Counted from the first letter of the stretch, positions 38,437 through 48,975 are shown. The stretch is 64,000 bases of DNA from Acinetobacter sp. ANC 4173 (GCF_004331255.1 NZ_SJOF01000010.1:22561-86560), one strand, 5' to 3'. Notes: generated from the sequence alone by a model not told the origin. Translations and numbers: made by a program.

Positions 38437-41400
38437 TTATGACTCCGCGACTAAACCGTATTCTTTTGCCTGTTCCAAATTCACACTAACAAGTTTTGAT
38501 GTCCCTGGCTCTGGCATCGTTACCCCCAATAAATCAGTTGCCATCGTCATTGCTAGCTTATTATGTGTAATGTAAATGAATTGCACTTGTTCAGAAAGCT
38601 CTTTTACCAAATTACAAAAACGACCAACATTGGCATCATCCAAAGGTGCATCAACTTCATCCAATACGCAGAACGGTGCTGGGTTTAAACGGAAGATGGC
38701 AAAAACCAATGCCAATGCGGTCAGCGCCTTCTCTCCTCCAGACAACAATGCCAAGGAACTATTACGTTTACCTGGTGGACGCGCCATGAGTTTAACGCCA
38801 GATTGCCAATCATCTTCTAAAGTGAGGCAAGCTTCGCCACCATTAAAAACTTTTGGAAATAATTCCTGCAATTCCGTATTGACCTGATCAAACGTGGTCA
38901 TAAATAACTTACGTGTTTCCTGATCAATACTTTTCATTGCGGCTTGAAGTTGTGCAACTGTTTTTTCTAAGTCTTCAATTTGATGACTCAGTTCATCGAA
39001 GCGCTTGGACACTTCTTCATATTCTTCTGAAGCCGCTAAATTGACTGCGCCCAATTTAGCAAATTGTTGTTGAGCTTTTTCCAATTGTGCTTGATGTGCA
39101 ACTAAATCAATGTTTAAGCCCGTGATTAATTCACTGTCCATCGCTTTCAGCTGTTCAGAATAGTGTTGAAAGTCAGACTTGGCTGCCTGCCATGACAACC
39201 GCTTTTCTTCCAGTTCAGTCCGTAAACGTTCATCTTGCTGTTGCTGTTGCTGGCGCTGCTCGGTCACTTGCTGTTGCTTTTGTTGCACACTGTTCAACTC
39301 AAGCTGCCATGCATGCCATGTTTTTTGTAATTTCTCGGTTTGCTGAGATTGCTCAGCAAATTGTGACTCCAAACTCGGAAGCTCCAACTGAACTGGATCA
39401 ACAAACTTCTTTGCCTGCTCCATCTGCTGACCAATTTGCTGATTTTGCGTTTTCAGAAAAGAACTATCTTTTTCCAACAGTTCAATTTGCTGCTGCGTTT
39501 GCGTATTTTGACGGCGTAGCACTTCCAGTTCTTGTTGCGACTGTAAACTTTGTTGCTGTGCCAACTCCAATTGCTCAGTCAATTCATCCAGTTGGAATTG
39601 CGTGGTTTTATAGTGGGGTAAGACCTGTTCTAGCTTTAAAGTCAGTGCATGCAAATCAATTTCCAGATCATCCTTTTGCATGGCATCTTCTTCAAGCTGC
39701 TCATCCAACTGTTGCAACTGGTCACACAATTGTTGCTGCTGAACGGCAAAAGCCTGCACACTACTCTGCAACTTGGCAATGCTCACATCCAACTGTTGTA
39801 AAGACTGTTGCTGCTGTTTGAGTAATCCTTGCTGTTCTTTGAACTGCGTTTGAAGCTGCTGAATCTGTTGTTGCAGACTCGGTAATTGCTGATCCGCCAG
39901 CTCATACTGTGTCTGTAAATTATTCAGTTCAATCTCAATGCTTTCTAAACGAATCCGATGGCTCAGTGCCCCCTGACCCGCTTGACTGCTTTCATCATAA
40001 AGCAAGCCAATCACCCAATCCGCCGCAACATGATAACCATCTAAACTTAAGATTGACTGGCCTTGCTGAAGCTGAGATTGATAAGACAGAGCTTCACTCA
40101 GTGTCGTCGCAATGGCAACCTGATTCCACAGTGAATGCTGTGCAGAGGCAATCCAATCTGCCAAACATGGTAATTCAGCCACTGCAAGTTTACTGCGTGC
40201 GACGCTCATTTTAAGCTGACGCGCAATGCTCGCTTGAAATTCAGTCTCTGCATCTAGCACTTCCGCCGACAGCCACTTGGCAAGGAATTTCTCGATCAAC
40301 TGCGCATGTGGTTTGCCCTGTTCAGTCAACTTCAAGGTCTGCATCAATTGCACATTGGCATTGTGTGATTCAGGACTTTGCTTGACCAAGAGTTGGGTTA
40401 AATTTTTCTGTTCAGACTGCAACACCTGCATCTCAGATTTTAATTGCAGCACCTGACTCTTTTGCAGCGTAGATTGTTCCTGTAATTGTTCTAATTCTAG
40501 ACGCTGCTGCTGAATCATGTGCTCGGACTGTTCAATCTGCGTCTGAAGCAATTGTTTGTCTTGCTCCAGTTGTTGAATATCTTCTTGCTGAGTTTGGTTT
40601 TGAATCTGAGCTGCTTGATGTTGCAAAGTTTGTTTTTGCTGCTCGATACGGACGATATTTTTACTCAATTGCTCAGACTGCGCCAGCATTTGCATTTTCT
40701 GCTGTTGCTGCTTTTCCACTTGTGCTTTGAGCTGCTCAAACTGCTGCTGTACTTGCTGCTGTTGCGCTTTTAAATCTTGATAACGTTGACTTTGTTGCTG
40801 ATTTAAAACGTCTTGTTGCTGCAATTGTTCAGTTTGATCTTCCTGTTGTTGCAGTAGCGTTTCAAGCTGTAATTCAATCAGTTGCAAACGCTCTTTGGTT
40901 TGCGCCTTTTGCTGTTCCAGTTGCGCCAACGTTGAGGTATTTTGCTGAAAAAGTGACTGCTTTTGCTCTAAAGTCATTTTCAGCTCAGCCAGCTTTTTCT
41001 CAGCTTGCTGCCATTCATTTTGCAATGGCGTCGATTGTTGAATCAGACGCTGAAATAACTCACTGGTCGAACTTAAATCATGTTCCAAAGTGGTTAAATC
41101 TGAGCGTACCAATTTAAACTGATCACCCAACTCATTCATTTGCACCGTATATTCCTGCTGCAAACGACTGCTTTGTTCGCATTGGAAAGACAGCACTTCG
41201 ACTTTAATGCGACGAATGGTTTTTTCTAATGCTTTATATTGAATCGCCGTTTCAGACTGACGCTTTAAAGTTTTTAACTGAGATTTAAGCTCTTGGGCAA
41301 TATCATCTAATCGAGATAAATTATGAGTAGTGTGATCTAAGTGTAATAAGGTCTCACGACGGCGCGCCTGATAACGAGATACCCCTGCCGCCTCTTCAAT

Positions 41401-41889
41401 AAACACCCGCATTTCTTCTGGTTTGGCATCAATCAGACGGTTAATCATGCCTTGTTCAATAATGGCATACGAACGCGGGCCTAAACCTGTCCCCAAGAAA
41501 ATATCGGTAATGTCTCGACGACGACATTTGGTTCCATTTAAAAAGTATTCAGACTTGCCATCTCGATTGACCTGACGGCGAACCGCCAATTCATTATAGG
41601 CATTATAAGCGCCACCTAATTTGCCATAAGTATTTTCAAAACGGAGTTCGACACTAGCAACACCCACAGGTTTACGCTTGGCTGTCCCTGTGAAAATGAC
41701 ATCCTGCATGCTACCGCCACGGAGTTGGCGCGCATTGGATTCACCCATCACCCAGCGAATGGCATCAATCACATTGGATTTACCACAGCCGTTCGGTCCC
41801 ACCACCGCACTACGGTTGGCTTTGAATTGTAGAGTCGTGCTATCGGCAAAAGATTTGAAGCCTGAAAGTTTTAAACTGCTTAAACGCAT
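38437..41889 (-). CDS. smc: Chromosome segregation SMC protein
   Basis: The ATPase arm of the bacterial condensin, working with ScpA/ScpB (14.2-15.5 kb). 1150 residues: Walker A in VVGPNGCGKSNVIDAI near residue 33, long coiled coils interrupted by a hinge (about 510-650), signature LLSGGEKALTALALVFAI and Walker B FCVLDEVDAPLDDAN near the end. The coiled coils are extremely glutamine-rich, with many QQQ runs, which explains long spurious antisense frames. It is 1 bp from zipA and 9 bp after the GntR gene. Confidence 0.97.
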   Translation of the reverse strand: MRLSSLKLSGFKSFADSTTLQFKANRSAVVGPNGCGKSNVIDAIRWVMGESNARQLRGGSMQDVIFTGTAKRKPVGVASVELRFENTYGKLGGAYNAYNELAVRRQVNRDGKSEYFLNGTKCRRRDITDIFLGTGLGPRSYAIIEQGMINRLIDAKPEEMRVFIEEAAGVSRYQARRRETLLHLDHTTHNLSRLDDIAQELKSQLKTLKRQSETAIQYKALEKTIRRIKVEVLSFQCEQSSRLQQEYTVQMNELGDQFKLVRSDLTTLEHDLSSTSELFQRLIQQSTPLQNEWQQAEKKLAELKMTLEQKQSLFQQNTSTLAQLEQQKAQTKERLQLIELQLETLLQQQEDQTEQLQQQDVLNQQQSQRYQDLKAQQQQVQQQFEQLKAQVEKQQQQKMQMLAQSEQLSKNIVRIEQQKQTLQHQAAQIQNQTQQEDIQQLEQDKQLLQTQIEQSEHMIQQQRLELEQLQEQSTLQKSQVLQLKSEMQVLQSEQKNLTQLLVKQSPESHNANVQLMQTLKLTEQGKPHAQLIEKFLAKWLSAEVLDAETEFQASIARQLKMSVARSKLAVAELPCLADWIASAQHSLWNQVAIATTLSEALSYQSQLQQGQSILSLDGYHVAADWVIGLLYDESSQAGQGALSHRIRLESIEIELNNLQTQYELADQQLPSLQQQIQQLQTQFKEQQGLLKQQQQSLQQLDVSIAKLQSSVQAFAVQQQQLCDQLQQLDEQLEEDAMQKDDLEIDLHALTLKLEQVLPHYKTTQFQLDELTEQLELAQQQSLQSQQELEVLRRQNTQTQQQIELLEKDSSFLKTQNQQIGQQMEQAKKFVDPVQLELPSLESQFAEQSQQTEKLQKTWHAWQLELNSVQQKQQQVTEQRQQQQQQDERLRTELEEKRLSWQAAKSDFQHYSEQLKAMDSELITGLNIDLVAHQAQLEKAQQQFAKLGAVNLAASEEYEEVSKRFDELSHQIEDLEKTVAQLQAAMKSIDQETRKLFMTTFDQVNTELQELFPKVFNGGEACLTLEDDWQSGVKLMARPPGKRNSSLALLSGGEKALTALALVFAIFRLNPAPFCVLDEVDAPLDDANVGRFCNLVKELSEQVQFIYITHNKLAMTMATDLLGVTMPEPGTSKLVSVNLEQAKEYGLVAES

Positions 41890-41898
41890 AATGTCCTG

Positions 41899-42594
41899 TT
41901 AACGTCGTGAACGACGCGCCCATGCTAATTCGATTTGTTTCATGCGTGTTAGAGATTCCAACACCAAGTTACGCAAGTGTCGACAAAAATCGTCCATAAA
42001 TAAAGTGGCTTGTTGTGATTTTCGGATTAAAATTGCATCACTCACCAGTTTAAACAACTCAAACGACTCTTGTAACTCTCTACGCGAAGTATTTAAGGTT
42101 AAGAAATAACTGCGACGGACCGAAGGCAACAACTCCTGATAGAAATTCATCAAGTATGGATTTGCCACCATCTCTTGCTGTCGTGCCAAATACTGAAAAA
42201 TTAAATCATAAAACTTTTCAGTATGCCCATGACGGCATTCTTCCTGAATTTGCTCCATCAACTGTTGAAATTGCTCGGCTTCATGCTGACGCCAAGTTTC
42301 TGCAATCCGTTGCACAATTTGCCCAGATAGCATGGCACAACTGTCAAATAATGCCCGCACCTGTTGTGCCGACATTTCAGAAACAATCGCACCGCGTCGT
42401 GGGAAAATCTGAATCAAATGCGTGCGCTCTAACAGCAGCAAAGCTTCACGCACCGAACCCCGACTGACATCCAGCTCTTTGGCAATTCTTAATTCCTGTA
42501 TTCGCTCACCTTCGACCAATTCCCCACTAATGATCTGCTCACTAATGTGTTTGGCAATTTGCTCCGAGAGGCTCTCTATTTCTTCTTGTTGCAT
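41899..42594 (-). CDS. GntR-family transcriptional regulator with FCD domain
   Basis: A 231-residue FadR-subfamily regulator. N-terminal winged helix-turn-helix (about 10-75: GELVEGERIQELRIAKELDV, SRGSVREALLLLE) and an all-helical FCD effector domain (about 85-215). FCD regulators usually sense organic acids or acyl compounds; the ligand is unknown. It lies 9 bp upstream of smc on the same strand, so it may be co-transcribed with smc. It is divergent from nothing obvious, and its target is not apparent from context. Confidence 0.9.
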   Translation of the reverse strand: MQQEEIESLSEQIAKHISEQIISGELVEGERIQELRIAKELDVSRGSVREALLLLERTHLIQIFPRRGAIVSEMSAQQVRALFDSCAMLSGQIVQRIAETWRQHEAEQFQQLMEQIQEECRHGHTEKFYDLIFQYLARQQEMVANPYLMNFYQELLPSVRRSYFLTLNTSRRELQESFELFKLVSDAILIRKSQQATLFMDDFCRHLRNLVLESLTRMKQIELAWARRSRR

Positions 42595-42749
42595 ACTTTT
42601 CCTATCTTGTTTTTATAAGATGCAATTCACGATACTTCACATGACTCACGCAACAGTTTTAACTGATTTCAACCCTTCCGCACCATGTCATTGTCTGACA
42701 ATATTATGTCTAAAAAGCCAATTTAAACAGCAAAAGTCATCACCAACCT

Positions 42750-43559
42750 TTAGAATAATTTTGAAAAACCTTGATAAATAAAATAAAGACCTACGGTGGT
42801 GAGCAAGCCTGCGAAGCATCGCTTTAACATTGTAGGTGACAATTGATGAGCAACTTTCGCACCAAGTTTAGCTGTGACAAAACTCATCAAACTGATGCCT
42901 AAAAATGCATAAACATGAATATAACCAATGCTATTCGGTACATCGACCTGTGCTTTGGAACCAAACCACATAAAGCCTAAAGCGCCTGCCACAGCAATCG
43001 GTAAACCACAAGCCGCCGATGTGGCAACCGCCTTTTGCATGACCACCCCATGACGGTTTAAATAAGGCACAGTTAAGCTACCACCGCCAATCCCAAAAAT
43101 GGCGGAAGCAAGGCCAATACCTCCCCCTGCCAGCATTTGTTTCGCTGTCGATGGAAGCTGTTGTGAGGTATCCACTTGTACTTTTGCCCCTTTAAACATG
43201 CGATAAGCCACCCAAAGTGCAAAAAAACCAATGATCAGTTGTAAGCCCTGACCTGGCAGTAAATCTGCAATTCCCGCGCCTAAAAATGACCCGAAAATTA
43301 AGCCTGGTGCCAAGTGACGAAACACTGACCACAGCACCGCACCTTGCTTATGATGTGCAGACACCGAACTGAATGAGGTCACAATAATGGTTGCCAAAGA
43401 GGTTCCCAGTGCCATGTGCATAATGACTGATGGATCATAATGAAGTTGGGTAAAAACAATATAGAGGATCGGCACAATAATTAAACCACCACCTACACCA
43501 AATAATCCTGCGGTAAATCCTGCGATTGCACCAATCAGTAAATATATGATTAACTCCAT
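42750..43559 (-). CDS. TauE/SafE family (UPF0721) sulfite/anion exporter
   Basis: Inner-membrane protein of 269 residues with about eight hydrophobic segments. Two related half-motifs, GFTAGLFGVGGGLIIVPIL near residue 15 and GLASAIFGIGGGSLTVPYL near 150, mark the duplicated TauE/SafE domain. Family members move sulfite, sulfoacetate or related anions; the substrate here cannot be told. It is divergent from birA with a spacer of about 28 bases. Confidence 0.88.
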   Translation of the reverse strand: MELIIYLLIGAIAGFTAGLFGVGGGLIIVPILYIVFTQLHYDPSVIMHMALGTSLATIIVTSFSSVSAHHKQGAVLWSVFRHLAPGLIFGSFLGAGIADLLPGQGLQLIIGFFALWVAYRMFKGAKVQVDTSQQLPSTAKQMLAGGGIGLASAIFGIGGGSLTVPYLNRHGVVMQKAVATSAACGLPIAVAGALGFMWFGSKAQVDVPNSIGYIHVYAFLGISLMSFVTAKLGAKVAHQLSPTMLKRCFAGLLTTVGLYFIYQGFSKLF

Positions 43560-43587
43560 AAATATTTTTCACTATGCTCAGATTCAA

Positions 43588-44346
43588 ATGGATGTAGAAA
43601 CTCGCCAACTACAACAACGACTTCACGCGGCTCAACAACTTCCTGAAGTCCTGATGCTCAAACCGACCACCGCATCAACCAATGATGATGTACGTGAAAT
43701 TGCACAAAAAGGTATACAAAGTGCATTGGTGTGTAGCGCCCAACAAACTCAAGGCCGAGGTCAGCGACAACGCCAATGGGTGTCACCCGAAGGAAACGTG
43801 TATTTAAGCACATTGCTAAATACTCGAACAGCAATAGATGGGCGTTTGGCTCTAGAAGTTGCCTTGAATATTCTACACATGCCCAGCCTCGAGCAACTGA
43901 GTTTACAAATTAAATGGCCAAATGATTTGTACAGCGTACAAGGCAAATGGGGCGGTATTCTGATTGAGCCGATTACCCCAAACCAAGTCATTGTCGGTGT
44001 TGGACTCAATCTTGCCCCTGTTGCGGATGCGAGTATTGATCAACAAGTTACGTCACTCACAGAGCTAGGACTACAAGCCACTTCACGTATTGATTTGATT
44101 GCTGAACTTTATCTGGCGATTCACCGTGCTGGAGAATGGTTTGATCACCAGAGCTATAATCTGGCTGCTCGCTTTAATCGTTATGCCGCTTTTCAGCAAC
44201 AAGCCGTCGAGTTTGAACATAGTACAGGGAACTGCGCTGGAACCTTTATCGGCATTCAAGACGATGGTGCAGTACTACTTGAAACCGAAGCAGGTATTCA
44301 AAGTTTTTACCAAGGTCGTTTACGACTCAGTACAGCACCCGAATAG
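43588..44346 (+). CDS. birA: Biotin-[acetyl-CoA-carboxylase] ligase, catalytic-only
   Basis: Activates biotin as biotinyl-AMP and attaches it to the biotin carboxyl carrier protein. 252 residues from ATG 43588; the frame is open a little further upstream but that would enter the divergent gene. The biotin loop GRGQRQRQWVSPEGNVYLS and KWPNDLY are clear, and a C-terminal SH3-like domain follows. There is no N-terminal helix-turn-helix, so it is a group I enzyme that cannot repress the bio operon. coaX follows 9 bp later, a common pair. Confidence 0.93.
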   Translation: MDVETRQLQQRLHAAQQLPEVLMLKPTTASTNDDVREIAQKGIQSALVCSAQQTQGRGQRQRQWVSPEGNVYLSTLLNTRTAIDGRLALEVALNILHMPSLEQLSLQIKWPNDLYSVQGKWGGILIEPITPNQVIVGVGLNLAPVADASIDQQVTSLTELGLQATSRIDLIAELYLAIHRAGEWFDHQSYNLAARFNRYAAFQQQAVEFEHSTGNCAGTFIGIQDDGAVLLETEAGIQSFYQGRLRLSTAPE

Positions 44347-44355
44347 GATGATGTA

Positions 44356-45102
44356 ATGAAAAGTTTATGGCTTGATATTGGTAATACCCGACTCAAATAT
44401 TGGATTACGCAACATGACCAAGTTGTGGAACATGCTGCTGAGTTGCATCTACAATCCCCTGCTGATTTACTGCTCGGGCTAATTCAGCATTTTCAAGGCT
44501 TGAACATTCAACACGTCGGGGTTTCCTCGGTTCTAGACCCGGATAATAACCAACGTATTCAGTCCATTCTGAAACGTTTGGCTGTACCTGTGATCTTTGC
44601 TAAAGTGCATACCGAATATGCAGGCTTAAAATGTGGCTACGATGATCCTACACAGTTAGGAATTGATCGCTGGCTACAGGTCTTGGCAGTTGCCAATCAT
44701 TCTAGCCAAAACTATTGTGTCATTAGTTGCGGTACTGCCCTGACCATTGATTTAGCCAACGGATTGCAACATTTAGGCGGCTATATTCTGCCAAATCTGT
44801 ATTTGCAACGTGATTCCCTGATTCAAAATACCAAAGGTATTAAAATTCCAGATGCGGCCTTTGAAGAACTCAGTCCGGGGCGAAATACCATTGATGCGGT
44901 GCATCATGGTATTTTATTGGGCTTGCTCAGTACCATTGAGCGCGTCATGCAACATTCACCTCGACAGCTTGTATTGACTGGTGGTGATGCCGAGTTGTTT
45001 GCACAACATTTACAGCACTATCACCCGATCATTGAAGCAGATTTACTTTTAAAAGGGTTACAACATTATATTCATCATCAAGCTGAAAGCATTAAAGGCT
45101 GA
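44356..45102 (+). CDS. coaX: Type III pantothenate kinase
   Basis: First step of coenzyme A synthesis. 248 residues, ASKHA fold: phosphate motif [13 protein letters not shown] at the N-terminus, [22 protein letters not shown] and the C-terminal [11 protein letters not shown]. It probably forms a unit with birA. Its 3' end overlaps the converging hydrolase remnant by 25 bases. Confidence 0.94.
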   Translation: MKSLWLDIGNTRLKYWITQHDQVVEHAAELHLQSPADLLLGLIQHFQGLNIQHVGVSSVLDPDNNQRIQSILKRLAVPVIFAKVHTEYAGLKCGYDDPTQLGIDRWLQVLAVANHSSQNYCVISCGTALTIDLANGLQHLGGYILPNLYLQRDSLIQNTKGIKIPDAAFEELSPGRNTIDAVHHGILLGLLSTIERVMQHSPRQLVLTGGDAELFAQHLQHYHPIIEADLLLKGLQHYIHHQAESIKG

Positions 45103-45680
45103 AGAATCTGTTGTAACAATACAAATTCACTCCACCCATCCTGCTGAGTAAAGTGCCCTGCCTGTTTCACTTCCTGCAATTGTGCATTCATAAAATGTCC
45201 AAATTGCAGCGGAGGTGGAACAACAGCGCCGTTATTGGAAAACAACGCGATTCGATGTGCAATTTGACGGTGTAACACCCGACTTTGTAAGGTTGCTTGT
45301 TGGATAAATGAATTAAGCTCAGGCTTATGTGGCAGTAAAGATTTAAAACCTGTCACACCAATAAATGCCTGCATTTTTGGATGGTTTAAATGCTGACTCA
45401 AATAATATACAGTGGCTAAGCAGCCCAAACTATGTGCAATCACAATACTGTGTTCATTCAGGTCTTGCATCTGCATATCGAATGCTTGCTGCCAAAGATC
45501 CAACTCTGGAGCATCTGCATCGGGTAAAAAACCAATTTCGCTACACTGTGCATAGCTTTGATCTGTTGTGCTAACCAAGTAAACCAATGCTCTTCGGGCG
45601 ATGAATTTTCACCATGCACAATAAAAACGGTTTTGGGACGATTCGACAGAACTACATTTCTTTTTATTCATTTTCGATCA
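45078..45680 (-). pseudogene. RBBP9/YdeN-type alpha/beta hydrolase, frameshifted
   Basis: The open part (45078-45587) encodes SEIGFLPDADAPELDLWQQAF, the nucleophile motif IVIAHSLGC and the histidine in AGHFTQQ, but starts too late for the family. The missing N-terminus is present just upstream in another frame: TVFIVHGENSSPEEHWFTWL then AQQIKAMHS, ending near 45545. Joining needs a one-base correction near 45540-45550. A plausible ATG (about 45671) lies in yet another frame, implying a second slip in the CCCAAAAC run. It is either inactivated or affected by sequencing error. Confidence 0.75.
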
Positions 45681-45745
45681 AATACCAATCACAACTTTTA
45701 TGGTTTTATATTGATGCGTTGTTGTTCATTATAAATTCAAGACAT

Positions 45746-45776
45746 AAAAAATAGGTGCATCAAGCACCTATTTTTT
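45746..45776 (-). terminator. Intrinsic terminator of ffh
   Basis: A perfect 13 bp stem (45746-45758 with 45764-45776), loop ATCAA, A/T tracts on both sides. It lies 17 bases beyond the ffh stop and could also stop plus-strand transcripts. Confidence 0.93.
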
Positions 45777-45792
45777 ATTAAATGATCTTCAA

Positions 45793-47202
45793 TTATTTTT
45801 TGGGATCATTATTCCCAAAGAGCGGTCCCATGCCACCACCGCCACCGAATTGCTTTTGCAAGCCACCCAATGAACGCATCATTTTTGCCATGCCCGATGG
45901 ATTGGCAAACTTCTTCATCATTTTTGCCATTTGCGCGTGTTGTTTGATGAGTTTATTCACTTCCACCACATCCATACCGCAACCTGCTGCAATACGTTTT
46001 TTACGGCTTGGGTTCATCAAATCTGGGTTACGGCGCTCTTTAATGGTCATCGATTGAATAATCGCTTCCATTTTTTTCACTTGCTTTTCAGGGTTTGCTT
46101 GTGCAATCGCATCTTGAATCCCTGAACTGCTCATGCCAGGCAACTTATCCAAGAAGCCCATCATGCCGCCCATTTTGTTCATTTGCTCAAATTGCATCAG
46201 CATATCTTCAAAGTTGAAGCTGCCGCCTTTTTGCAATTTTTTCGCCATTTTTTCGGCTTTTTCTTTGTCGATTTTACGTTCAACTTCTTCGACTAAAGAA
46301 AGTACGTCACCCATACCCAAAATACGTTGTGCAACACGTTCTGGATGGAATGGCTCCAAGGCATCAAGCTTTTCGCCCATACCCAAGAATTTGATTGGCT
46401 TACCTGTAATCGCACGCACTGAAAGTGCGGCACCACCACGCGCATCACCATCGGTCTTGGTCAGGATCACACCGGTTAAAGCTAAAGCATCATTAAAGGC
46501 TTTGGCGGTGTTTGCCGCATCCTGACCCGTCATGGCATCGACCACGAACAAGGTTTCAGTCGGCTTAATCGCAGCATGAAGCTCTTTAATTTCGTCCATC
46601 ATGTCATCATCGACATGTAAACGACCCGCAGTATCGACAATCAAGACATCCGCAAACTGGATTTTGGCTTGTTCGATAGCACGTTTGGCAATATCAATTG
46701 GCTTTTCACTGGCATCCGATTCAAAGAAAATCGCACCAACTTCACCTGCAACCGTTTGCAACTGCTTAATTGCAGCAGGACGGTAAACATCGGCAGATAC
46801 CATTGCCACTTTTTTCTTTTGGCGTTCTTGCAAGAAGCGCGCTAATTTTGCCGCCGTAGTGGTTTTACCTGCACCTTGCAAACCTGCAAGAAGTACAACC
46901 ACTGGAGGTTTTGCTGCGAGGTCAAGGCTTTCATTGGCCTCGCCCATCATTTTGGTTAATTCGTTATAAACAATTTTAACGAAGGCTTGCCCAGGGGATA
47001 ACTGTGTCATCACTTCCTGGCCTAATGCTTCTTCCTTAACTTTCGCGATGAATTCACGAGTTACAGGTAACGCAACATCGGCTTCAAGAAGTGCCATACG
47101 TACTTCACGTAACGTATCTTTAATATTATCTTCGGTTAGCTGCCCTGAGCCAGTAACATTTCTTAAACTCTGCGTGAGTCGTTCTGTTAAGGTATCAAAC
47201 AT
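45793..47202 (-). CDS. ffh: Signal recognition particle protein
   Basis: Binds 4.5S RNA and signal sequences to target membrane proteins co-translationally. 469 residues: N domain, G domain with AGLQGAGKTTTAAKLA near residue 107, DTAGRLHVD, TKTDGDARGG, and a methionine-rich M domain (QFEQMNKMGGMMGFLDKLPG and later). The C-terminus ends in a glycine-rich stretch. Divergent from the CcsA-like gene. Length and motifs are standard. Confidence 0.97.
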   Translation of the reverse strand: MFDTLTERLTQSLRNVTGSGQLTEDNIKDTLREVRMALLEADVALPVTREFIAKVKEEALGQEVMTQLSPGQAFVKIVYNELTKMMGEANESLDLAAKPPVVVLLAGLQGAGKTTTAAKLARFLQERQKKKVAMVSADVYRPAAIKQLQTVAGEVGAIFFESDASEKPIDIAKRAIEQAKIQFADVLIVDTAGRLHVDDDMMDEIKELHAAIKPTETLFVVDAMTGQDAANTAKAFNDALALTGVILTKTDGDARGGAALSVRAITGKPIKFLGMGEKLDALEPFHPERVAQRILGMGDVLSLVEEVERKIDKEKAEKMAKKLQKGGSFNFEDMLMQFEQMNKMGGMMGFLDKLPGMSSSGIQDAIAQANPEKQVKKMEAIIQSMTIKERRNPDLMNPSRKKRIAAGCGMDVVEVNKLIKQHAQMAKMMKKFANPSGMAKMMRSLGGLQKQFGGGGGMGPLFGNNDPKK

Positions 47203-47340
47203 TGCAAAATCCGCTTAAAATAGCCAGTAGCAAAAAAATCTTTCTTAAAATAGAAAATTTATGCATAAGATGCTATAGGATACTGTAGTTCGAGTCGAAT
47301 TTATATAAATGAATATTCATCATCCTGAAAAAGGTTTGAC

Positions 47341-48150
47341 ATGATTAGTCTTCCCTTGGTTTATACCATTTTGGCTTTAATTGCCTATACCACCTCCTTT
47401 TGGTATTTATTCCTGCATTTAATGTCGAAACGTGAACCAAACCATTGGTTTATTGGCGTAATTTTGGGCTTGGGTCTACTGCTGCATGCAGGCGTGCTTT
47501 ACCATGACATGCTTACGCCGCTTGGGGTCAATTACGATGTTTTTGTGCTCATGTCCTTTACCTCAGGTTTAATGCTACTACTGAGTTTAATTTTTAGTAC
47601 CTATCGCCCCATTCTGGCATTAAATTTAATTGGTATTCCTGTCGCTGCGACAGGGCTGATTTTAGGCTTTGCCTTTAGTAAACCTGATCAATTTATTGAA
47701 CAGCATTCGGTTAGCCTAGATATTCACATTATTCTGTCTTTATCGGCTTATGCTGTTTTGCTAATGGCAACCATTCAAGCGGTAATTTTATGGTTCCAAA
47801 ACCGTGAGCTGAAAAACAAACAAAAGAAGCGCATTTGGGTTAATTTACTTCCATCTTTTCAAGCGATGGAATCGTTATTGTTTGATTTGATCCAAACTGG
47901 GTTTATTTTACTGACCACAGCATTACTGTTTGGCTTTTTTACCATTGAAGATTTCTTTGCTCAACACTTAGCGCATAAAACTGCATTCAGTATTATTTCA
48001 TGGTTTGTCTATGGTTCGCTGCTGATTGGTCATTACAAATTTGGCTGGCGTGGGCAAAAAGCCATTCGTTTTACCCTGATCGGTTTCTTCCTTTTAGCTG
48101 TTGGTTTTATTGGTTCTAAGTTTGTATTGGAAATGATTTTAGGAAGATAA
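47341..48150 (+). CDS. CcsA/YpjD-like inner-membrane cytochrome c assembly protein
   Basis: A 269-residue membrane protein with about eight helices of the CytC_asm (CcsA/YpjD) family. The divergent ffh-ypjD arrangement is common in gammaproteobacteria. Conserved features include the histidine-containing LLLHAGVLYHDM early and SWFVYGSLLIGHYKFGWRGQKA late. CcsA proteins handle haem for cytochrome c maturation, but YpjD function is not established, so no symbol is given. Confidence 0.85.
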   Translation: MISLPLVYTILALIAYTTSFWYLFLHLMSKREPNHWFIGVILGLGLLLHAGVLYHDMLTPLGVNYDVFVLMSFTSGLMLLLSLIFSTYRPILALNLIGIPVAATGLILGFAFSKPDQFIEQHSVSLDIHIILSLSAYAVLLMATIQAVILWFQNRELKNKQKKRIWVNLLPSFQAMESLLFDLIQTGFILLTTALLFGFFTIEDFFAQHLAHKTAFSIISWFVYGSLLIGHYKFGWRGQKAIRFTLIGFFLLAVGFIGSKFVLEMILGR

Positions 48151-48227
48151 AGGTATTTGTTCAGTTTGGTTAATTAAAAATGTGGAACATCACTCAATAA
48201 ATAAGTATTAAACGTGAAACTCAATAG

Positions 48228-48257
48228 AAAAGCCCAGTTTATATAAACTGGGCTTTT
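48228..48257 (+). terminator. Palindromic terminator after the CcsA-like gene
   Basis: AAAAGCCCAGTTTAT and its exact reverse complement form a 30-base palindrome ending in TTTT; it can work in both directions. Confidence 0.88.
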
Positions 48258-48361
48258 ATCCAATCATCAAACTATTGATTATAAATAACTTATATAATGT
48301 ATTTCGTATAAGGTGTATTGTGTTAATTTTAGAAAAACTTTAAAGCATTTAAACGAAATAT

Positions 48362-48886
48362 ATGAACTTAATTTCAGCAATTTTATTAAATGAACATCCT
48401 ATTAGTGGATGTATTCAAGATGGAAGTGGAAATCCTAAACCATTTCCAATTCTTGCTATTGATGGGATTCCATTAAATATATGGGTAAATAAAAACACTA
48501 ATATTATCGAAGAAACAAGTACTCTAGTCCCAGCACAAGGATGGTTATATGACTTTGACAATCATCTGTCTTTGAGTAATGCATGGAAACTTCTAAAACC
48601 TGAACCTTCTGAATATGGTGCTGTCTCTACAGTCGTACCAATTTTAATTTGTCCTGATGATTTAGACCTTGTATGCAGTGTAATTATGGTTGAACAAATT
48701 ATTACCTAAACAGAAGTCACATGGATTAGATTTGGACGAGCATGGAATCATCTACATGATCTAGTTACATCAGTCATTTGGGAGAAGCCTTTTGCATCTC
48801 CTGTCTTGACATTCAAATTTAGTAATTTTGAAGAAGCATACAATAATTTAAAGAGCTTAGATGAAGTCTGGAATGGGGCTATTTAA
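48362..48886 (+). pseudogene. Hypothetical protein gene interrupted by an in-frame TAA
   Basis: Frame 48362-48709 (115 residues, MNLISAILLNEHPISGCIQD onward) ends at TAA 48707-48709, but the same frame stays open after it and reads TEVTWIRFGRAWNHLHD to NNLKSLDEVWNGAI and a second stop at 48884-48886. The natural protein is therefore about 174 residues with a single nonsense change (CAA to TAA would explain it). No family recognised. A shortened 115-residue product could still be made. Confidence 0.65.
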
Positions 48887-48975
48887 TATAATGGTCTGTA
48901 TATGTAATACATTTTTAAGATTACCTTAAGATCAGTATCTTATTCTTATACATACCCTCTGGAACGATCTCGTTC

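Noticed and set aside
39192..39821. 209-residue plus-strand frame opposite smc
   Set aside because: It mirrors glutamine-rich coiled-coil codons of smc; the antisense of CAG/CAA-rich sequence is open by composition. No ribosome site or domain.
45540..45680. Programmed frameshift in the hydrolase gene
   Set aside because: No slippery heptamer with a following pseudoknot is visible, and two separate slips appear to be needed; mutation or sequencing error is simpler.
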